From an uncultured Saprospiraceae bacterium (GTDB lineage: Bacteria > Bacteroidota > Bacteroidia > Chitinophagales > Saprospiraceae), in contig CALLPN010000002.1 of the NCBI GenBank assembly GCA_938015435.1, positions 62,001 to 126,000 of the forward strand: a stretch of 64,000 nucleotides of DNA, given 5' to 3'. The position numbers and the translations under genes are program-made. The notes beneath the pieces were generated by a model. The model worked only from the letters and a program-made list of their open reading frames with translations. It was not told the DNA's origin and ran no database searches. Each line of letters starts with the position of its first letter. Position 1 is the stretch's first letter. Shown one piece after another: positions 61,902 through 64,000 of the stretch.

Positions 61902-63485
61902 TTATTGGCGTTTCACCACATACATCAGCTTCCAATCTTCTCTCTTTCGAAAAGTATCTATTACTTCATAATGTACTGGAATCTCTGTGCGGCTAGTATC
62001 TACTATGAGGTATATATCATCCTCATCAGGAGCTTGATTCCGATAATTAATCACTCCCCTTTCTCTAGCTATATAGAACGAACTCGTATGATCTAATTTC
62101 GCATTCTTGTACAATTCAAGTTTTACATCTTTATATTTCTGTCCTATAGCTGTAGCTTGGTTTTTGGCAATCGTTCCAAAATCTTTCTCTTGACGAATGG
62201 GCATCAAAAACCAGTTAAACCCAATACGCAGCAATAGAACTAACATGATAATGAAAAATGGTCGGTATCCTTTGTCTTTGAAATAAATAACAGCCAAGCT
62301 TATCATAGCTAACACTAAGACTCCAATCTTCCATTGGTAGCCATCAATTTGCTTGACTTCGTCTATGGCTATTAATGCCGCCACAACGAATGGAACCGCT
62401 ATTATTATTACTTGATATAATCTTCTTAATAAGAGTATTCTCCATCCTTCCTCCTCTTTAGAATATAGATATACTAATACTGTAAATATCAATGGTATTA
62501 ACATCAATATATATCTCGGATAGGTACCCGGTGATATCCAATAGACTATAATATTGGCTAAGAAGCAAACTGATATATAGTGTATATATCGATTACTCTT
62601 GATCATCTGCCAAATGTCTTTTCGCAAAAACATAACGCCTAAAACCGACCATGGCAAGAAGTGAAAAATATTATCAAATGGGTAAACGAATATATGCTTG
62701 ATCGTCTTCCATAGGCCATGCCTCAATGGTGTACGCTGGGTACTTTGATCTAACAGCCCAGGGACTACTGAGGTGCTTTCATTATACATATCATATAACA
62801 TATAGTACCCACCGAGAATCGCCACCATACATAATCCACCTATGATATGAGGAAGGCTGATCATCTTCTTGAGACTTTTATCTACGTAATGAAAAGCAAT
62901 CATTGTACATGCTACAAACACGAAAGCTGGCAAGCCTTTGAGCATATAAGCTATAGATGCAAGCACATAAGATATGATATACATATGCCAATACTTCTTA
63001 CGCGTACCATAATGATACACAACTATAAACATCGTATATACCACCCATGAAAATCCTATATCTATTAGTCCTCTGAATGAATCCCAGAAAATAATACGAC
63101 CACAAGTGAGAAAAAATAATGAGATCAGAATTGGATATTTGACCTCCTTGAAATAAGGCCGATTAACCTTATATATAGTAAAGCAAAATAATACTAAGCA
63201 AACTATAGTTGGCATCCTAACTGCTAATTCGTCAAAGCGACCGAATAGCATAAAACTTAAATGAATAAACCAATTATACATCGGTGGCTTACTATAATAA
63301 TAAGATCCATTAACGGTAGGTACAATAAAGTTATCAGAGAATCCCATTTCCAAGGCTACCAATGCTCTAATAGACTCATCATTGATGAATGTCTGCAAAC
63401 CAAGATTGATCAGAAGCGCTGGTATCGCTAAGGCAATGATGATGCCTAGATAAATATATAAGCGCTTATCGTCAGTCTTATTCAT
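61902..63485 (-). CDS. GT39/ArnT-like integral membrane glycosyltransferase
   Basis: A 527-residue membrane protein with about twelve hydrophobic helices and a soluble C-terminal part (430-527). The first outside loop has the acidic pair of GT-C enzymes (FINDESIRALVALEM) and the segment YYYSKPPMYNWFIHLSFMLF, typical of family 39/83 (PMT/ArnT-like) dolichyl- or undecaprenyl-phosphate-sugar transferases. It likely adds a sugar to a lipid or protein at the periplasmic side. The start ATG overlaps the stop of the M16 peptidase gene (TAATG), so they are coupled. Confidence 0.82.
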   Translation of the reverse strand: MNKTDDKRLYIYLGIIIALAIPALLINLGLQTFINDESIRALVALEMGFSDNFIVPTVNGSYYYSKPPMYNWFIHLSFMLFGRFDELAVRMPTIVCLVLFCFTIYKVNRPYFKEVKYPILISLFFLTCGRIIFWDSFRGLIDIGFSWVVYTMFIVVYHYGTRKKYWHMYIISYVLASIAYMLKGLPAFVFVACTMIAFHYVDKSLKKMISLPHIIGGLCMVAILGGYYMLYDMYNESTSVVPGLLDQSTQRTPLRHGLWKTIKHIFVYPFDNIFHFLPWSVLGVMFLRKDIWQMIKSNRYIHYISVCFLANIIVYWISPGTYPRYILMLIPLIFTVLVYLYSKEEEGWRILLLRRLYQVIIIAVPFVVAALIAIDEVKQIDGYQWKIGVLVLAMISLAVIYFKDKGYRPFFIIMLVLLLRIGFNWFLMPIRQEKDFGTIAKNQATAIGQKYKDVKLELYKNAKLDHTSSFYIARERGVINYRNQAPDEDDIYLIVDTSRTEIPVHYEVIDTFRKREDWKLMYVVKRQ

Positions 63486-64000
63486 TATTTGGGTAGGTAG
63501 ATGATTTCGTTACACTGCTCTGGAGATAATATTTGATTGGCAACTCGCTTAATATCTTCGGCAGTAACATCTTGATATTTCTTCGCTTGGATATTTATCA
63601 TATTGGCATCTCCAAGTATTTCATAATATGCTAAATTCATCGCCTTATGCAACACACTCACTTCAGAATAAACGAGACTACTTTCTGTCTTGTTTCTTAT
63701 CTTTTCTAATTCATCTGCGAGTACACCATTCGCTTTTATATCATTGAGTTCTTTCCAGATTACTTCTCTCGATTGATCGATACTTACGCCTGGCATTGGC
63801 CTAGATTCCACTATAAATAATCCTGGATCAAAAGTCCCAGAAATGAATGCATCAATTGTACTACAAATTGATTGCTTATATATATTGACGAAAAATCTAC
63901 TTGATCTTCCATTAGCCAATATATCTGATAAAAGATCTATAGCGTAATAGTCATCGCTCAGCCTGTTACACATACTGAAAGCCATGATAAGAGATGGCAG
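63485..64000 (-). CDS. M16 family zinc peptidase, C-terminal fragment (cut by window edge)
   Basis: 172 residues of a longer gene whose start lies beyond base 64000; the frame is open to the edge (LPSLIMAFSMCNRLSDD...). YYAIDLLSDILANGRSSRFF is the second-domain core typical of the M16 (insulinase/pitrilysin, mitochondrial processing peptidase-like) fold, and EVSVLHKAMNLAYYEILGDA with ITAED-like KYQDVTAEDIKRVANQIL closes it. The zinc motif HxxEH is in the missing first domain, so activity cannot be judged. Confidence 0.85.
   Translation of the reverse strand: MPSLIMAFSMCNRLSDDYYAIDLLSDILANGRSSRFFVNIYKQSICSTIDAFISGTFDPGLFIVESRPMPGVSIDQSREVIWKELNDIKANGVLADELEKIRNKTESSLVYSEVSVLHKAMNLAYYEILGDANMINIQAKKYQDVTAEDIKRVANQILSPEQCNEIIYLPK

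Overview
The window is AT-rich and looks like a Bacteroidota chromosome, probably a marine or environmental member close to Saprospiria (the class is inference). Signs of the phylum are secreted proteins ending in type IX secretion (T9SS) sorting domains, the TAnnTTTG -7 promoter element (seen at 2453, 17961, 32441, 55003, 61268 and on the minus strand at 23101), A-rich leaders without strong Shine-Dalgarno sites, and a TPR-containing NarL-type histidine kinase. No rRNA, tRNA, transposase or CRISPR array was seen. Both edges cut genes: parE on the left and an M16 peptidase on the right.

Layout. 1-5.9 kb: parE end, proC, two tandem paralogous SH3-like lipoproteins, tadA and a hexapeptide-repeat protein. 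6-12.3 kb (minus): CUB-like T9SS protein, Bax-inhibitor-1 family protein, M48 protease, TPR lipoprotein and a beta-barrel protein. 12.3-15.6 kb: divergent response regulator and histidine kinase separated by a 788-bp spacer. That spacer holds a near-perfect 28-bp stem, a 44-codon ORF and a strong terminator, so it probably encodes an unannotated small transcript. 15.7-19.2 kb: two PLP enzymes and an MFS transporter. 19.4-29 kb: M43 metalloprotease, a self-regulated DUF2975/XRE pair, DinB-like and beta-barrel proteins, RlmG and a large beta-helix protein. 29-36 kb: oxidoreductase, M23 peptidase, RidA, L32/YceD, amidase, NlpC/P60, Adk and Obg.

36-48.5 kb: MORN protein, MATE transporter, three unrelated exported-protein genes, then a double-length D-Ala-D-Ala ligase with PASTA and rhodanese genes downstream. 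The spacers between the exported-protein genes contain decayed copies of the 5' ends of ddl and MATE, joined to each other at the same place twice. This is the most unusual structure found: the locus looks like a tandem array of MATE'-gene-ddl' units, each carrying a different gene for a secreted protein.

48.9-64 kb: FadR-type regulator, dCTP deaminase, phosphopantetheinyl transferase, a large sortilin/BNR-repeat protein, an HTH-Fic protein with an operator-like repeat over its promoter, a nucleoid-associated protein, a lipoprotein/ECF-sigma/membrane-anchored barrel operon, a small conserved protein, a GT39-type glycosyltransferase and the M16 peptidase fragment. Most genes are core metabolism or envelope functions. 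Functions come from motifs read by eye; no database search was possible.
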